NCBI RefSeq assembly: GCF_938028775.1
Contig: NZ_CALIZG010000005.1
Coordinates: forward strand, 37,560 to 101,559
Length of the DNA: 64,000 nucleotides
Direction of reading: 5' to 3'
Source: Mogibacterium diversum_A
GTDB taxonomy: Bacteria; Bacillota; Clostridia; Peptostreptococcales; Anaerovoracaceae
In this document: one piece after another, positions 46,264 through 54,610 of the stretch
Position numbering within the stretch: the first letter of the stretch is position 1
Layout: every line of letters starts with the position of its first letter
Translations under genes and position numbers: made by a program
Notes under the pieces: generated by a model
The model's input: the letters and a program-made list of their open reading frames with translations, nothing else
Told to the model about the DNA's origin: nothing
The model's database searches: none

Positions 46264-47067
46264 ATGACTGAATATTTTACAGGCATCGGAGGATACGGGA
46301 GAGATATGGCACGGGAATATGCACATGCATACATCATAGAGGGAAGAAGTGGTGAAGAAAGGGATGATTATATCAGAAGCTTTGCAAAAGATATAATTTG
46401 CCCTAATACGGACTTGTCTGGACATGCGTGTGGAAGCTGCCCCGCCTGTATAAGAGTGAGCAGCGGTACTCATGAAGACCTGTTCTTTATGAGCCAGAGC
46501 GGTAAGGAAACTTATAAGACGGCTGACGCAGCAGCCATTATAGAAAGACTTAGCATGAGACCTTATGGAGAGCACAATGTGGGTATCATTGATAACGCAG
46601 AGAGGCTCAGCGAAATAGTTCAGAATAAGTTGCTCAAAACATTGGAAGAGCCATATTCTGGTACGGTAATCATTCTCGCTACAGATAACAAAGAGTCGCT
46701 TCTACCTACAGTAAGGTCCAGATGTGTCGAATTAAGAATGCATGAACAAACAAGCGATTTTGCAAACTCAGATAGCATTGAGCTTCTGATGAAAGAGTGG
46801 TTTGGTAAGACGTATTTTTTCAAAATCCGCGAACTCATTAGGAAAAGCTTTAAAGGCAACGAGGAGGCGTTTAAGTTTCTAGATGCACTAGAGAATAATT
46901 TGCACGAAAAGCTGATAGGTGGCGAAAGACTTCCTAAGGATGCTGGAGCTATTCTACAGATGATTGATAAAGTTGAGGAGACGAGGATAAATATCAAGCG
47001 TGGCATGAGCCCGGAATATGCGTTAAATTCATTGTTTCTGAGCAGAAAAAACATAAATAATCGTTAG
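46264..47067 (+). CDS. holB: DNA polymerase III delta' subunit
   Basis: A 267-residue clamp-loader delta' subunit. It has the zinc-type cysteines ICPNTDLSGHACGSCPACIRV and the SRC motif in VRSRCVELRM; the Walker A equivalent is degenerate (EGRSGEERDDY), which is normal for delta', a non-ATP-hydrolysing subunit. The conserved HAYIIEG is near residue 22. An alternative start is ATG 46306 (MAREYAHAY, 253 residues), with GGGAG close by; the choice is open. Its position after tmk supports the call. Confidence 0.88.
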   Translation: MTEYFTGIGGYGRDMAREYAHAYIIEGRSGEERDDYIRSFAKDIICPNTDLSGHACGSCPACIRVSSGTHEDLFFMSQSGKETYKTADAAAIIERLSMRPYGEHNVGIIDNAERLSEIVQNKLLKTLEEPYSGTVIILATDNKESLLPTVRSRCVELRMHEQTSDFANSDSIELLMKEWFGKTYFFKIRELIRKSFKGNEEAFKFLDALENNLHEKLIGGERLPKDAGAILQMIDKVEETRINIKRGMSPEYALNSLFLSRKNINNR

Positions 47068-47122
47068 CAACTATCCGGATGTTTAAATTCGGTTTTTAAT
47101 AGATAAGAAGGGAAATTTATAG

Positions 47123-48040
47123 ATGGTAGAAATTATAGGTGTAGGCTTTATGAAAGCCAACAAGACATATTACTTTGATCCAGCAGGGGTTAGCTACGAA
47201 CTCGGTGAACTAGTAATAGTGGAGACAGCTAGGGGCATGGAACTCGGTCATATTTCAATAGCAAACTGTGAGATTGATGAGAGTGAGCTTGTTGCACCGC
47301 TCAAGGGTGTAGAGCGCAAGGCGACGAAAGAAGATATACAGAGATACAAGGACAATCTTGCTAAGCGTGACGGTGCTATGAAGGTCTGCGAAGAGAAGAT
47401 TCTGCAGCACAAGCTGGATATGAAGCTTGTAGATGCCGAATTTACGATAGATGGTACAAAGGTTATATTCTACTTCTCAGCAGATGGAAGGATTGATTTT
47501 AGGGGACTTGTAAAAGATCTTGCGTCTCAGTTCAAGATGAGAATAGAACTTCGCCAGATTGGCGTTCGAGACGAAGCGAAGATGCTTGGGGGCATAGGGA
47601 TTTGTGGCAGACCGCTTTGCTGTAGCAAGTGGTTAAATGACTTTCAGCCGGTTTCAATCAAGATGGCAAAGCAGCAGAATCTATCTCTCAATCCATCCAA
47701 GATATCTGGTACTTGCGGTAGACTTATGTGCTGCTTAAACTTTGAAAATAAGACTTATCAGGAGCTCCGCAAGGGGATGCCTAATGAGGGGGAGCGCATA
47801 GAAACCCCTGACGGAATAGCTAAGGTGGTAAATGTCGATTTATTTAATGGAAAGGTTACAGCTAGACTTATTGTCGAGGATAAAGAAACTGGAGAGGATA
47901 CGCTAGGTCCTGATTACAATATCTATTTCAAAAAAGAAATTAAGCGAATAGATAAGAAACACCACCACAAGCAAAATGATGACATAGGAGATCTCGACGA
48001 AGAGACTCTGAAGGAGATTAAAGAACTAACGCGTGACTAG
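47123..48040 (+). CDS. ricT: RicT (YaaT) PSP1-domain protein
   Basis: A 305-residue PSP1-domain protein of the RicT/YaaT family. Conserved cysteine blocks are GGIGICGRPLCCSKWLND and SGTCGRLMCCLNFENKTYQE. In B. subtilis RicT joins RicA and RicF in an iron-sulfur complex that supports RNase Y-dependent mRNA processing and phosphorelay control. ricA and ricF genes are not in this window. It is the next gene after holB, as in B. subtilis. Confidence 0.92.
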   Translation: MVEIIGVGFMKANKTYYFDPAGVSYELGELVIVETARGMELGHISIANCEIDESELVAPLKGVERKATKEDIQRYKDNLAKRDGAMKVCEEKILQHKLDMKLVDAEFTIDGTKVIFYFSADGRIDFRGLVKDLASQFKMRIELRQIGVRDEAKMLGGIGICGRPLCCSKWLNDFQPVSIKMAKQQNLSLNPSKISGTCGRLMCCLNFENKTYQELRKGMPNEGERIETPDGIAKVVNVDLFNGKVTARLIVEDKETGEDTLGPDYNIYFKKEIKRIDKKHHHKQNDDIGDLDEETLKEIKELTRD

Positions 48041-48080
48041 TTTAGGAATATTGAAATGCCTTATGGTGAGGACCTAAGAT

Positions 48081-48827
48081 ATGCAGAGAAAACCAGAGCG
48101 AATCGATGATATAGGAATGGGTGGATTTAAAGTAGTACAGGGAGATGGCTTTAGTTACGGGATTGATGCGGTTTTGCTATCAGCTTTTGCCAGTGGCGAA
48201 ACCGGTGCTAAACCTGTCAAGAGTAGGCTCAAGATGCGCGTAGCTGACCTCGGGACAGGGAATGGGATTATTCCATTTATACTTGCCCATAAACTCCCTA
48301 TATCTGAGATTGTAGGATTTGAAAGGAACCCGGTAGCTCTTGATAGAGCAGTGCGTGGACGTGAGATGAATGCTCTTGAGAATAGAATAAGCTTCGTGCT
48401 CACAGATGTTTCTCAGCTTGATGGATACGATGGTTTTTTCGACGCTGTTGTCACAAACCCACCTTACTTTAGGCGTGGTTCTGGGATTCCAAACGAAGAT
48501 AGTGCAAAGTTCATTGCACGGCACGAGACCACGGCTGGAATCTCTGAATTTGCAAAGTGTGGAAGTCAGATTCTGAAGTCCGGAGGCGACTTCTACATGA
48601 TTCATAGACCATCGCGCCTACCTGACATCTGCGAAGCCCTGCGAGCAGCAGCACTGGAGCCCAAGGAGCTGCAGCTCGTCGTACCGAGCAGCAATGAACC
48701 AGCGAATCTGGTTCTCATCCATGCAGTAGCAGGTGCAAAGCCTGACCTTAAGATGCTGCCAGAGATTGCAGTCTACAATTCCGATGGCACCGGATATACA
48801 GATTTGATCAAACGCATATATTTATAG
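48081..48827 (+). CDS. tRNA1(Val) (adenine-N6)-methyltransferase-like (YabB/TrmN6)
   Basis: A 248-residue class I SAM-dependent methyltransferase. Motif I is VADLGTGNGIIPFILA, and the N6-adenine catalytic motif is VVTNPPYFRRGSG. Both match the YabB/TrmN6 group, which methylates A37 of tRNA-Val in E. coli; substrate specificity here is inferred. It follows ricT, as does yabB in B. subtilis (yabA, normally between them, is missing). Confidence 0.87.
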   Translation: MQRKPERIDDIGMGGFKVVQGDGFSYGIDAVLLSAFASGETGAKPVKSRLKMRVADLGTGNGIIPFILAHKLPISEIVGFERNPVALDRAVRGREMNALENRISFVLTDVSQLDGYDGFFDAVVTNPPYFRRGSGIPNEDSAKFIARHETTAGISEFAKCGSQILKSGGDFYMIHRPSRLPDICEALRAAALEPKELQLVVPSSNEPANLVLIHAVAGAKPDLKMLPEIAVYNSDGTGYTDLIKRIYL

Positions 48828-48886
48828 AACTGGCATGAAAGATGAATATTATAAAGGAATATATGAGATATCGCATATTTATAAGA

Positions 48887-48915
48887 TTGAACATACAATA
48901 TGCCTAAGGTATAAT
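48887..48915 (+). promoter_or_regulatory. Sigma-A promoter of the DUF948-like/murA genes
   Basis: TTGAAC (48887-48892) and a perfect TATAAT (48910-48915) are 17 bases apart, about 35 bases before the next gene. Confidence 0.7.
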
Positions 48916-48949
48916 TTATATACTACCTAAAGAGTAGAAGGAGGGAATG

Positions 48950-49348
48950 ATGAGAGTCTCATTAGATATCAAGCAGGCGGCAATATTGCTAGTGCTAATC
49001 GCACTTTTTATACTCATAATTTTCTTGATTAGATTGGCTATCAAGCTTGCTGACACGCTTAGAAACGTGGATGAGTTGCTAGCTGATACCAAGAGGATGA
49101 CAACAATTGCAGCAGCTAGAACTGAACAGGTTGATGATCAGATAGACCATGCGATTGAAATGTTTACGAGTGTGAGCAATAAAATTAATGAGAATCGGTC
49201 TATTATTAAGACTGCAGGCAATGTAGGAACTGCCGCTGGTGCACTCAAGTCATTCAGCAAAAAGTCAAAGAAGCGTGCGAATAGATATGAGATGGACGAA
49301 ATGAATTATGAGCGTCCTAACAAGATTCGCAAGAGAAAACGCAGATAA
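48950..49348 (+). CDS. DUF948-like membrane protein
   Basis: A 132-residue protein with one N-terminal membrane span (AAILLVLIALFILIIFLIRL), a helical stalk (about 32-80) and a basic C-terminal tail (NKIRKRKRR). The layout matches DUF948/YtxG-type general stress proteins of Firmicutes. ATG 48950 is chosen because AGGAGGG (48939-48945) sits too close to the ATG at 48947. murA follows. Confidence 0.65.
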   Translation: MRVSLDIKQAAILLVLIALFILIIFLIRLAIKLADTLRNVDELLADTKRMTTIAAARTEQVDDQIDHAIEMFTSVSNKINENRSIIKTAGNVGTAAGALKSFSKKSKKRANRYEMDEMNYERPNKIRKRKRR

Positions 49349-49422
49349 CTATATAAGATAAGGCAATTATTTAAGAGGTGCTTTTCGGCATCTCTATATC
49401 TATTTATCAAGGAGAATTTTCA

Positions 49423-50706
49423 GTGGCAAAGATACTAGTTAACAATAGCGGACCTTTAGAAGGAGAGGTTAAAATTAGCGGAGCAAAGAATGCGGTTCTT
49501 CCGCTCATGGCAGCGACCCTGCTGACGCCAGATACTTGTGTGATCGATGATGTCCCAGACCTGTCAGATGTAATGGTTATGCGTAAGATGCTCGAGAGCT
49601 TTGGAGCTGTCGTATCTATGTCTGATCCAGGTAAGCTGTCGGTCAATGCAGCTGAGATTACCACGGTTGAAGGAGATGCCGAGCTTGTGTCCCAGATGAG
49701 AGCTTCTACAATGGCTATGGGTCCACTTCTTGCAAGATGTGGCAAGGTTGTTATGCCGCTTCCCGGAGGATGCACTATCGGGAAGAGACCTATCGACCTT
49801 CACCTCAAGGGATTTAAAGCTCTTGGAGCAACTGTGATGGAGGATATAGAGAATTCGAGCATCATAATCGAAGCACCGAGGGACGGTCTTGTTGGTGATG
49901 CTATTTACCTTGATTTTCCTAGTGTTGGTGCGACAGAGAATATCTTGATGGCAGCAGCGCTTGCCAAGGGGCCTACTATTCTAGAGAATGCAGCCAAGGA
50001 ACCTGAGATTGTTGATTTAGCTAATATGCTCAACAAGATGGGAGCGAAAATCAAAGGCGCAGGCACAGATACTATACGTATTACGGGAGTTGATGAGCTC
50101 TCAGGTGCGATTCACACCGTAATTCCAGATAGGATAGAATGCGGAACATTTATGTTAGCTGCTGCTATCACGAGAGGAAAGGTACTCATTAGAAACGGTA
50201 TTCCTGGTCATGTAAGACCGATAATCGCCAAGCTAAAGGAATGCGGAGTTTCGGTAAATGTCGATGAAGAGGGCATCCTCGTAGATGCAACTAAGGGAAA
50301 TCTCGTTGCGACTGATATCAAAACTCTGCCATATCCAGGTTTTCCAACAGATATTCAGTCACCTTTTATGGCATTTCTGACTACTGTCGAGGGAACTAGC
50401 GTCGTTCGAGAGACGGTTTTCGAAAATCGTTTTATGCACGTTGTTGAGCTTAATCGTATGGGTGCGGACATTTCTACAGATAACAGCAGAGAGGCGACGA
50501 TTCCTGGAGGCAAGCAGCTTCATGGAGCAAAGGTTAGATCAACAGATCTTCGCGCGGGAGCGGCAATGGTGCTTGCAGGATTAGTAGCAACTGGAACAAC
50601 TGAAGTGAGTGAGATATATCATATCGAAAGGGGATATGAAGATTTTGTAGGAAAATTCAAGAGTCTAGGTGCAGACCTCATGAGAGTGGAGGAACACGAT
50701 GTCTAA
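49423..50706 (+). CDS. murA: UDP-N-acetylglucosamine 1-carboxyvinyltransferase
   Basis: The first committed enzyme of peptidoglycan synthesis, adding enolpyruvate to UDP-GlcNAc. The catalytic, fosfomycin-targeted cysteine is Cys117 in PLPGGCTIGKRPIDLHL, so the enzyme should be fosfomycin-sensitive (family knowledge). The N-terminus is ILVNNSGPLEGEVKISGAKN. A GTG at 49423 is preferred, with AAGGAGA eight bases upstream; this gives 427 residues, the usual length, whereas the frame opens at 49378 without a ribosome-binding site. It overlaps fbp by 8 bases. Confidence 0.96.
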   Translation: MAKILVNNSGPLEGEVKISGAKNAVLPLMAATLLTPDTCVIDDVPDLSDVMVMRKMLESFGAVVSMSDPGKLSVNAAEITTVEGDAELVSQMRASTMAMGPLLARCGKVVMPLPGGCTIGKRPIDLHLKGFKALGATVMEDIENSSIIIEAPRDGLVGDAIYLDFPSVGATENILMAAALAKGPTILENAAKEPEIVDLANMLNKMGAKIKGAGTDTIRITGVDELSGAIHTVIPDRIECGTFMLAAAITRGKVLIRNGIPGHVRPIIAKLKECGVSVNVDEEGILVDATKGNLVATDIKTLPYPGFPTDIQSPFMAFLTTVEGTSVVRETVFENRFMHVVELNRMGADISTDNSREATIPGGKQLHGAKVRSTDLRAGAAMVLAGLVATGTTEVSEIYHIERGYEDFVGKFKSLGADLMRVEEHDV

Positions 50707-52678
50707 CAATAAGTATCTCGAGATGCTAGCTCAGAAATATCCAAATCATCGCTCTGTCAATGCAGAAATTGTTAACCTTAGAGCGATTCTCGCTCTGCCG
50801 AAGGGTACAGAATACTTTCTAAGCGATCTCCACGGTGAATACGATGCGTTTCAGTACTTTGTGCGCAGTGCATCTGGTACTATTAAGATGAAAATCGATG
50901 AGAACTTTGGGGCGATTCTTAGCGCAACAGATAGAGAGCAATTAGCAGCGCTCATATACGATCCGGTAAATGAACTTAAGAGAAGAGAGGCCAATGAAGC
51001 CGATTTTAATGCTTGGTGCTCTTCTGCTATTTATAGATTGATAATCATTTGCAGAGCAGTATCTAACAAGTATACCAGATCCAAGGTTAGAAGAATTCTT
51101 CCTGATAATACTGGTTATATTATGGATGAGCTGATGTTTGCGGATGATGATGATAACAGACAGAAATACTATCAAGAAATCATCGATTCGGTAATTGAAT
51201 TTAAAATTGCCAAGACGCTGATCACAGAGATTGCTAATACGATAAGCGAACTGGCTGTCGATCATCTTCACATCATAGGAGATATTTTTGATAGAGGTCC
51301 TAAACCTCATAGGATCATGGACTTCCTCATGTCTAGGCGGAGTGTGGATATTCAGTGGGGTAATCACGACGTTGTGTGGATGGGGGCAGCGTGCGGAAAT
51401 AGACCGTGCATTGCAAATATCATTCGCATGAACGTTAGCTACAATAATTTCGATATGCTAGAGTATGGGTATGGCATCAATCTGCGTCCGCTAGCGACAC
51501 GCGCACAGCAGATTTATGGAGATGATCCTTGTACAGGCTTTATGCCGCATGTACTTGAAAAGAACAGATTTGACCCAATTCCTGAAGAACTTGCGGCTAA
51601 GATGCACAAGATGATTGCGATTATCCAGTTCAAGGTTGAAGGTCAGACAATAATGAACCATTCGGAGTTCAAGCTGGATCACAGGTTGATGCTTGATAAG
51701 ATTAACTTGGATGAGGGAACAGTTAATTGCTACGGAGAAGTTTATCCGATTAAGGATACGAATCTTCCGACTATCGACCCGGCAGATCCATACAAGCTAA
51801 GCCCTGAAGAGGAAGAGGTAATGGTTGCGCTTGAGGCATCTATAACTAATTCCAAGAAACTGCAGGAGCACATTAACTTTCTATATACTCACGGAGCTCT
51901 TTTTACAACATACAATGGCAACCTTTTGTTCCATGGATGCATCCCGTTTACAGAGGATGGCGATTTCATGGAGGTGACAATAGCTGGTAAGACAAATCAT
52001 GGGGCAGGGCTCATGAGACAGCTTGACCAGGAACTAAGAGAAGTCTATTTCAATCCTAGATGCGATCTCGATAAGGCTGATGCTGCAAATCTAATGTGGT
52101 ACCTCTGGCTAGGACCAGATTCGCCGCTGTTTGGAAAGGATAAGATGACTACCTTTGAGAGGCTCTTTATCGCAGATAAATCAACTCACAAGGAGCACAC
52201 GGTTCCGTATTATAAGCTGATTAAGAATAAGGACATCTGCATCAAAATTATCCGCGACTTCGATCTTGACCCATCGAAGGGGATTATCCTCAATGGGCAT
52301 GTTCCGGTTAAAATCAAGGACGGAGAAAGCCCAATCAAGGGAGAAGGTAAACTTATAGTCATCGACGGTGGTATTTCAAAGGCTTATCAGAAGACTACTG
52401 GAATTGCCGGATACACGTTTATATTTAACTCCTGGTTTATGGCGCTATCTGAACACGAACCATACCATCCGCTACAGCCAGACGGTACACAGGAGTTTAA
52501 TAATCCTAATATCGTTACAACTCACACCCTTCCTGCTCGTATGCTTATTATAGATACGGACATAGGGAAGGTTCTGCAGTCTCAGATAGATGACCTTCAG
52601 CAGCTGAATGCTGAATTCCGCAAGGGAACCATCAAGGAAGTTTATCCTAAGAGGGGGAAATACTACTCTAAGAACTAG
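50699..52678 (+). CDS. fbp: Class III fructose-1,6-bisphosphatase
   Basis: A 659-residue Firmicutes-type (class III) FBPase, a metallophosphatase that makes fructose 6-phosphate for gluconeogenesis. Key segments: FLSDLHGEYDAFQYF (D, H metal ligands) near residue 40, HIIGDIFDRGPKPHRIMDF, WGNHDVVWMGA, and ILNGHVPVKIKDGESP. B. subtilis Fbp is about 671 residues, so length fits. It overlaps murA by 8 bases. Confidence 0.96.
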   Translation: MSNNKYLEMLAQKYPNHRSVNAEIVNLRAILALPKGTEYFLSDLHGEYDAFQYFVRSASGTIKMKIDENFGAILSATDREQLAALIYDPVNELKRREANEADFNAWCSSAIYRLIIICRAVSNKYTRSKVRRILPDNTGYIMDELMFADDDDNRQKYYQEIIDSVIEFKIAKTLITEIANTISELAVDHLHIIGDIFDRGPKPHRIMDFLMSRRSVDIQWGNHDVVWMGAACGNRPCIANIIRMNVSYNNFDMLEYGYGINLRPLATRAQQIYGDDPCTGFMPHVLEKNRFDPIPEELAAKMHKMIAIIQFKVEGQTIMNHSEFKLDHRLMLDKINLDEGTVNCYGEVYPIKDTNLPTIDPADPYKLSPEEEEVMVALEASITNSKKLQEHINFLYTHGALFTTYNGNLLFHGCIPFTEDGDFMEVTIAGKTNHGAGLMRQLDQELREVYFNPRCDLDKADAANLMWYLWLGPDSPLFGKDKMTTFERLFIADKSTHKEHTVPYYKLIKNKDICIKIIRDFDLDPSKGIILNGHVPVKIKDGESPIKGEGKLIVIDGGISKAYQKTTGIAGYTFIFNSWFMALSEHEPYHPLQPDGTQEFNNPNIVTTHTLPARMLIIDTDIGKVLQSQIDDLQQLNAEFRKGTIKEVYPKRGKYYSKN

Positions 52679-52751
52679 GCGATACTCCTATGAAAGTGGA
52701 ACCAAAACTACTATGTGTCGCTAATACTATTTATCGAAAGAAGGTGCTACT

Positions 52752-52853
52752 ATGATTCGCATAATAAGCGTTGTGCTCGGCGGAATTTTATTTGCTCTAT
52801 GCATTTACTATTTTATGTTGCTATACAAGAATAATAGGAGAAATAGATTCTAA
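52752..52853 (+). CDS. 33-residue single-span membrane microprotein
   Basis: A short frame from ATG 52752 to TAA 52851-52853: one membrane span (IISVVLGGILFALCIYYFML) and a basic tail (YKNNRRNRF). GAAGGTG lies 6 to 12 bases upstream, and the stop overlaps the next gene's ATG by one base (TAATG), so it is coupled to the SDR gene. The hydrophobic-span plus basic-tail layout is protein-like and supports translation; function is unknown. Confidence 0.55.
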   Translation: MIRIISVVLGGILFALCIYYFMLLYKNNRRNRF

Positions 52854-53686
52854 TGAATGTGCAGACCATTAGCATTCCCAATAAGAAGTGCGATAAGCCG
52901 TCCAGCGGACTAGCTTGCGTAACTGGTGCTAGCTCTGGTATAGGTGCGGAGTTTGCACGCCAGCTTGCAGCCGAAGGATATTCAATTATCTTGGTTGCAA
53001 GAAGAGAGGATAGGCTCGTTGACATTGGTCAGGAACTCGCAAGCGATTACCGCGTAGAGTGTGAGTGTATAACAGCGGATTTATCAGATTTAAATGAATG
53101 CGAGAACCTTATTTCACATCTCAAATCAAAGCACGAGATGCCTTTAGACATACTCATCAATAATGCTGGTTTCGGAGCGGTGGGAAGATTTGATAAGAGC
53201 GATATTTCGAATGATTTAAATATGATTGATGTCAATGTTAAGACTCTTCACTACATCGCACATCAGATGATGCCGCATTTTATAGAGCGGGATTATGGAC
53301 ATATCATCAACGTAGGGTCTGTTGCCGGACTTATGCCAGGAGGACCTTATATGGCGACGTACTATGCGACCAAATCCTATGTCGTATCTCTTACAAATGC
53401 ACTTGCAGAAGAACTGAAACTCCTCGGTAGCCGCGCCCAGGTTCATGCGCTCTGCCCAGGACCGGTAAATACCGAGTTCAACGATGTTGCAAACGTGAAA
53501 TTTTCGCTTAGGGGAATATCTGCGCGTGAATGTGTATCGTATTGCATAGACGAAGCGGATAAGGGCAAGATTATCATAGTTCCTAATATGATGGTCAAAG
53601 CAGCTGCAATTGCTTCAAAGTTTGTACCAAGAGAGATAGTACTCGGCATATTGGCACGCAGTCAAAAGAGTAAAATTGAAAGATAA
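52853..53686 (+). CDS. Short-chain dehydrogenase/reductase
   Basis: A 277-residue SDR oxidoreductase. The cofactor motif is CVTGASSGIGAEFARQL at residues 22-38, the NAG motif is INNAGFGAVG, and the catalytic Tyr-x-x-x-Lys is YYATKSYV, with the Ser in NVGSVAGLM. An Arg in VARREDR suggests NADP(H). Similar proteins (DltE/YqjQ-like) act on varied substrates, which cannot be named here. The tail is longer and basic. Confidence 0.88.
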   Translation: MNVQTISIPNKKCDKPSSGLACVTGASSGIGAEFARQLAAEGYSIILVARREDRLVDIGQELASDYRVECECITADLSDLNECENLISHLKSKHEMPLDILINNAGFGAVGRFDKSDISNDLNMIDVNVKTLHYIAHQMMPHFIERDYGHIINVGSVAGLMPGGPYMATYYATKSYVVSLTNALAEELKLLGSRAQVHALCPGPVNTEFNDVANVKFSLRGISARECVSYCIDEADKGKIIIVPNMMVKAAAIASKFVPREIVLGILARSQKSKIER

Positions 53687-53709
53687 GCTTGTAAGACCAT
53701 TGAATTTAC

Positions 53710-53738
53710 TTGACAACAGCACTATACCATGTTAAATT
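53710..53738 (+). promoter_or_regulatory. tRNA-Arg promoter
   Basis: A perfect TTGACA (53710-53715), 17-base spacer and TAAATT (53733-53738), about 15 bases before the tRNA. Confidence 0.75.
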
Positions 53739-53749
53739 GTTATAGTGCT
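53718..53749. promoter_or_regulatory. Inverted repeat around the tRNA-Arg promoter -10
   Basis: AGCACTATA (53718-53726) and TATAGTGCT (53741-53749) are perfect 9-bp arms that enclose the -10 element and the likely start site. An operator is possible; tRNA promoters rarely carry one, so chance is not excluded. Confidence 0.4.
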
Positions 53750-53753
53750 TTGA

Positions 53754-53830
53754 GCGCCTATAGCGCAATTGGATAGAGCGTCACACTACGAATGTGAAGG
53801 TTCGGGGTTCGAGTCCCTGTGGGCGCACCA
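53754..53830 (+). tRNA. tRNA-Arg (anticodon ACG)
   Basis: A 77-nt tRNA with encoded CCA. The acceptor stem is GCGCCTA/TGGGCGC, the anticodon stem TCACA/TGTGA closes the loop CTACGAA with anticodon ACG at 53788-53790, and the T arm is CGGGG TTCGAGT CCCTG. The A34 would be converted to inosine by TadA and read CGN arginine codons. A 34-bp palindromic terminator follows. Confidence 0.97.
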
Positions 53831-53833
53831 CAC

Positions 53834-53874
53834 AAAATACTGCAACTCAGCTGAGTTGCAGTATTTTGCTTTTT
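53834..53874. terminator. Palindromic terminator after the tRNA
   Basis: Bases 53834-53867 are a perfect 34-bp palindrome centred between 53850 and 53851, followed by GCTTTTT. Confidence 0.85.
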
Positions 53875-53901
53875 GTAGATGCAATACCATTCGATTTGAT
53901 A

Positions 53902-53929
53902 TTGATTATTTCAATTTCAAACCTATAAT
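53902..53929 (+). promoter_or_regulatory. Promoter of the standalone PrdA N-terminal-domain gene
   Basis: TTGATT (53902-53907), 16-base spacer and a perfect TATAAT (53924-53929), about 110 bases before the gene. Confidence 0.6.
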
Positions 53930-53944
53930 AATAGAACATCTTCA

Positions 53945-53973
53945 AATAGATTTTACCTATAGGCAAATCTATT
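53945..53973 (+). promoter_or_regulatory. Nested dyad downstream of the promoter (operator or leader hairpin)
   Basis: AATAGATTT (53945-53953) and AAATCTATT (53965-53973) are perfect arms around the palindrome CCTATAGG (53956-53963). The right arm plus flank reads TCTATTGA, also found in the dyad between prdF and prdC (55945-55977). Confidence 0.5.
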
Positions 53974-54041
53974 GAGATTAAATGCCGTAGGTGGTAACCT
54001 CTTTAACGTAACGAAAATGAAAATTTATGGAGGTGTATGTA

Positions 54042-54464
54042 ATGTCAATTACAGCTGAAACAGCGCAAGCGCACAAGAATGATCCTGCGGTTCTTTGCTG
54101 CAGAGCAGAGGAGGGAACTGAACTAACTCCGGCAAACTTTGAAGATCCGGCAATTTTTCCTGATCTAATTGATACTGGACTACTCAACATAGATGGAGCG
54201 CTCAAGCTAGGACAGGTGCTCAACGGATCTAAGTTAACCAAGACCGTTGATTCCCTAACTCCTATTACTCCGGACATTGTTGATAAATACGACGAAGAAG
54301 TTGATGAGGCTGCTGAAGAGACTGAAGAAGTAGCAGAAGCAGGCGCACTAACAGAACCCTCAATTGGTGGACAAGTACAGAACGTTAATATGTCAGTTGT
54401 CGGCGGTGTTGTTAAGCTCTATATCGGGGAGGGCAAAGACATCGCAATCGAATTCCCAGTTTAG
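54042..54464 (+). CDS. Standalone paralogue of the PrdA N-terminal domain
   Basis: A 140-residue protein aligning with PrdA residues 1 to about 134. It shares the N-terminal MSITAETA, NDPAVLCCRAEEGT and the GLLNIDGALKLGQVLNGSKL block; 77 of the first 84 residues are identical to PrdA of this window. An acidic linker (EEVDEAAEETEEVAEA) replaces PrdA's Ala/Pro-rich linker, then KLYIGEGKDIAIEFPV matches PrdA KLHIGEGKNIDIELPA and the gene ends. It has no pyruvoyl-forming Thr-Cys site and no catalytic part. GGAGGTG supports ATG 54042. It has its own promoter and terminator. Function unknown: it may bind the partner of that domain or modulate the reductase. Confidence 0.85.
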   Translation: MSITAETAQAHKNDPAVLCCRAEEGTELTPANFEDPAIFPDLIDTGLLNIDGALKLGQVLNGSKLTKTVDSLTPITPDIVDKYDEEVDEAAEETEEVAEAGALTEPSIGGQVQNVNMSVVGGVVKLYIGEGKDIAIEFPV

Positions 54465-54505
54465 AACCACTATTTTACCGCATAGATAGATTGATCAACT
54501 CCTTT

Positions 54506-54534
54506 GAGCCAGGCTAAGCCTGGCTCTTTATTTT
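54506..54534 (+). terminator. Terminator after the PrdA-like gene
   Basis: GAGCCAGGC (54506-54514) and GCCTGGCTC (54518-54526) pair perfectly, followed by TTTATTTTA. Confidence 0.85.
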
Positions 54535-54547
54535 AATAAAGGAATGA

Positions 54548-54586
54548 AAAAAATACGGGCTGACATTTTGACAGCCCGTATTTTTT
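54548..54586. terminator. Bidirectional terminator (prdF end)
   Basis: TACGGGCTG (54554-54562) and CAGCCCGTA (54572-54580) pair, flanked by A-tract and T-tract so it can end transcripts on both strands, mainly prdF from the right. Confidence 0.85.
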
Positions 54587-54610
54587 ATGAGTATAAATCA
54601 TATTTATATA

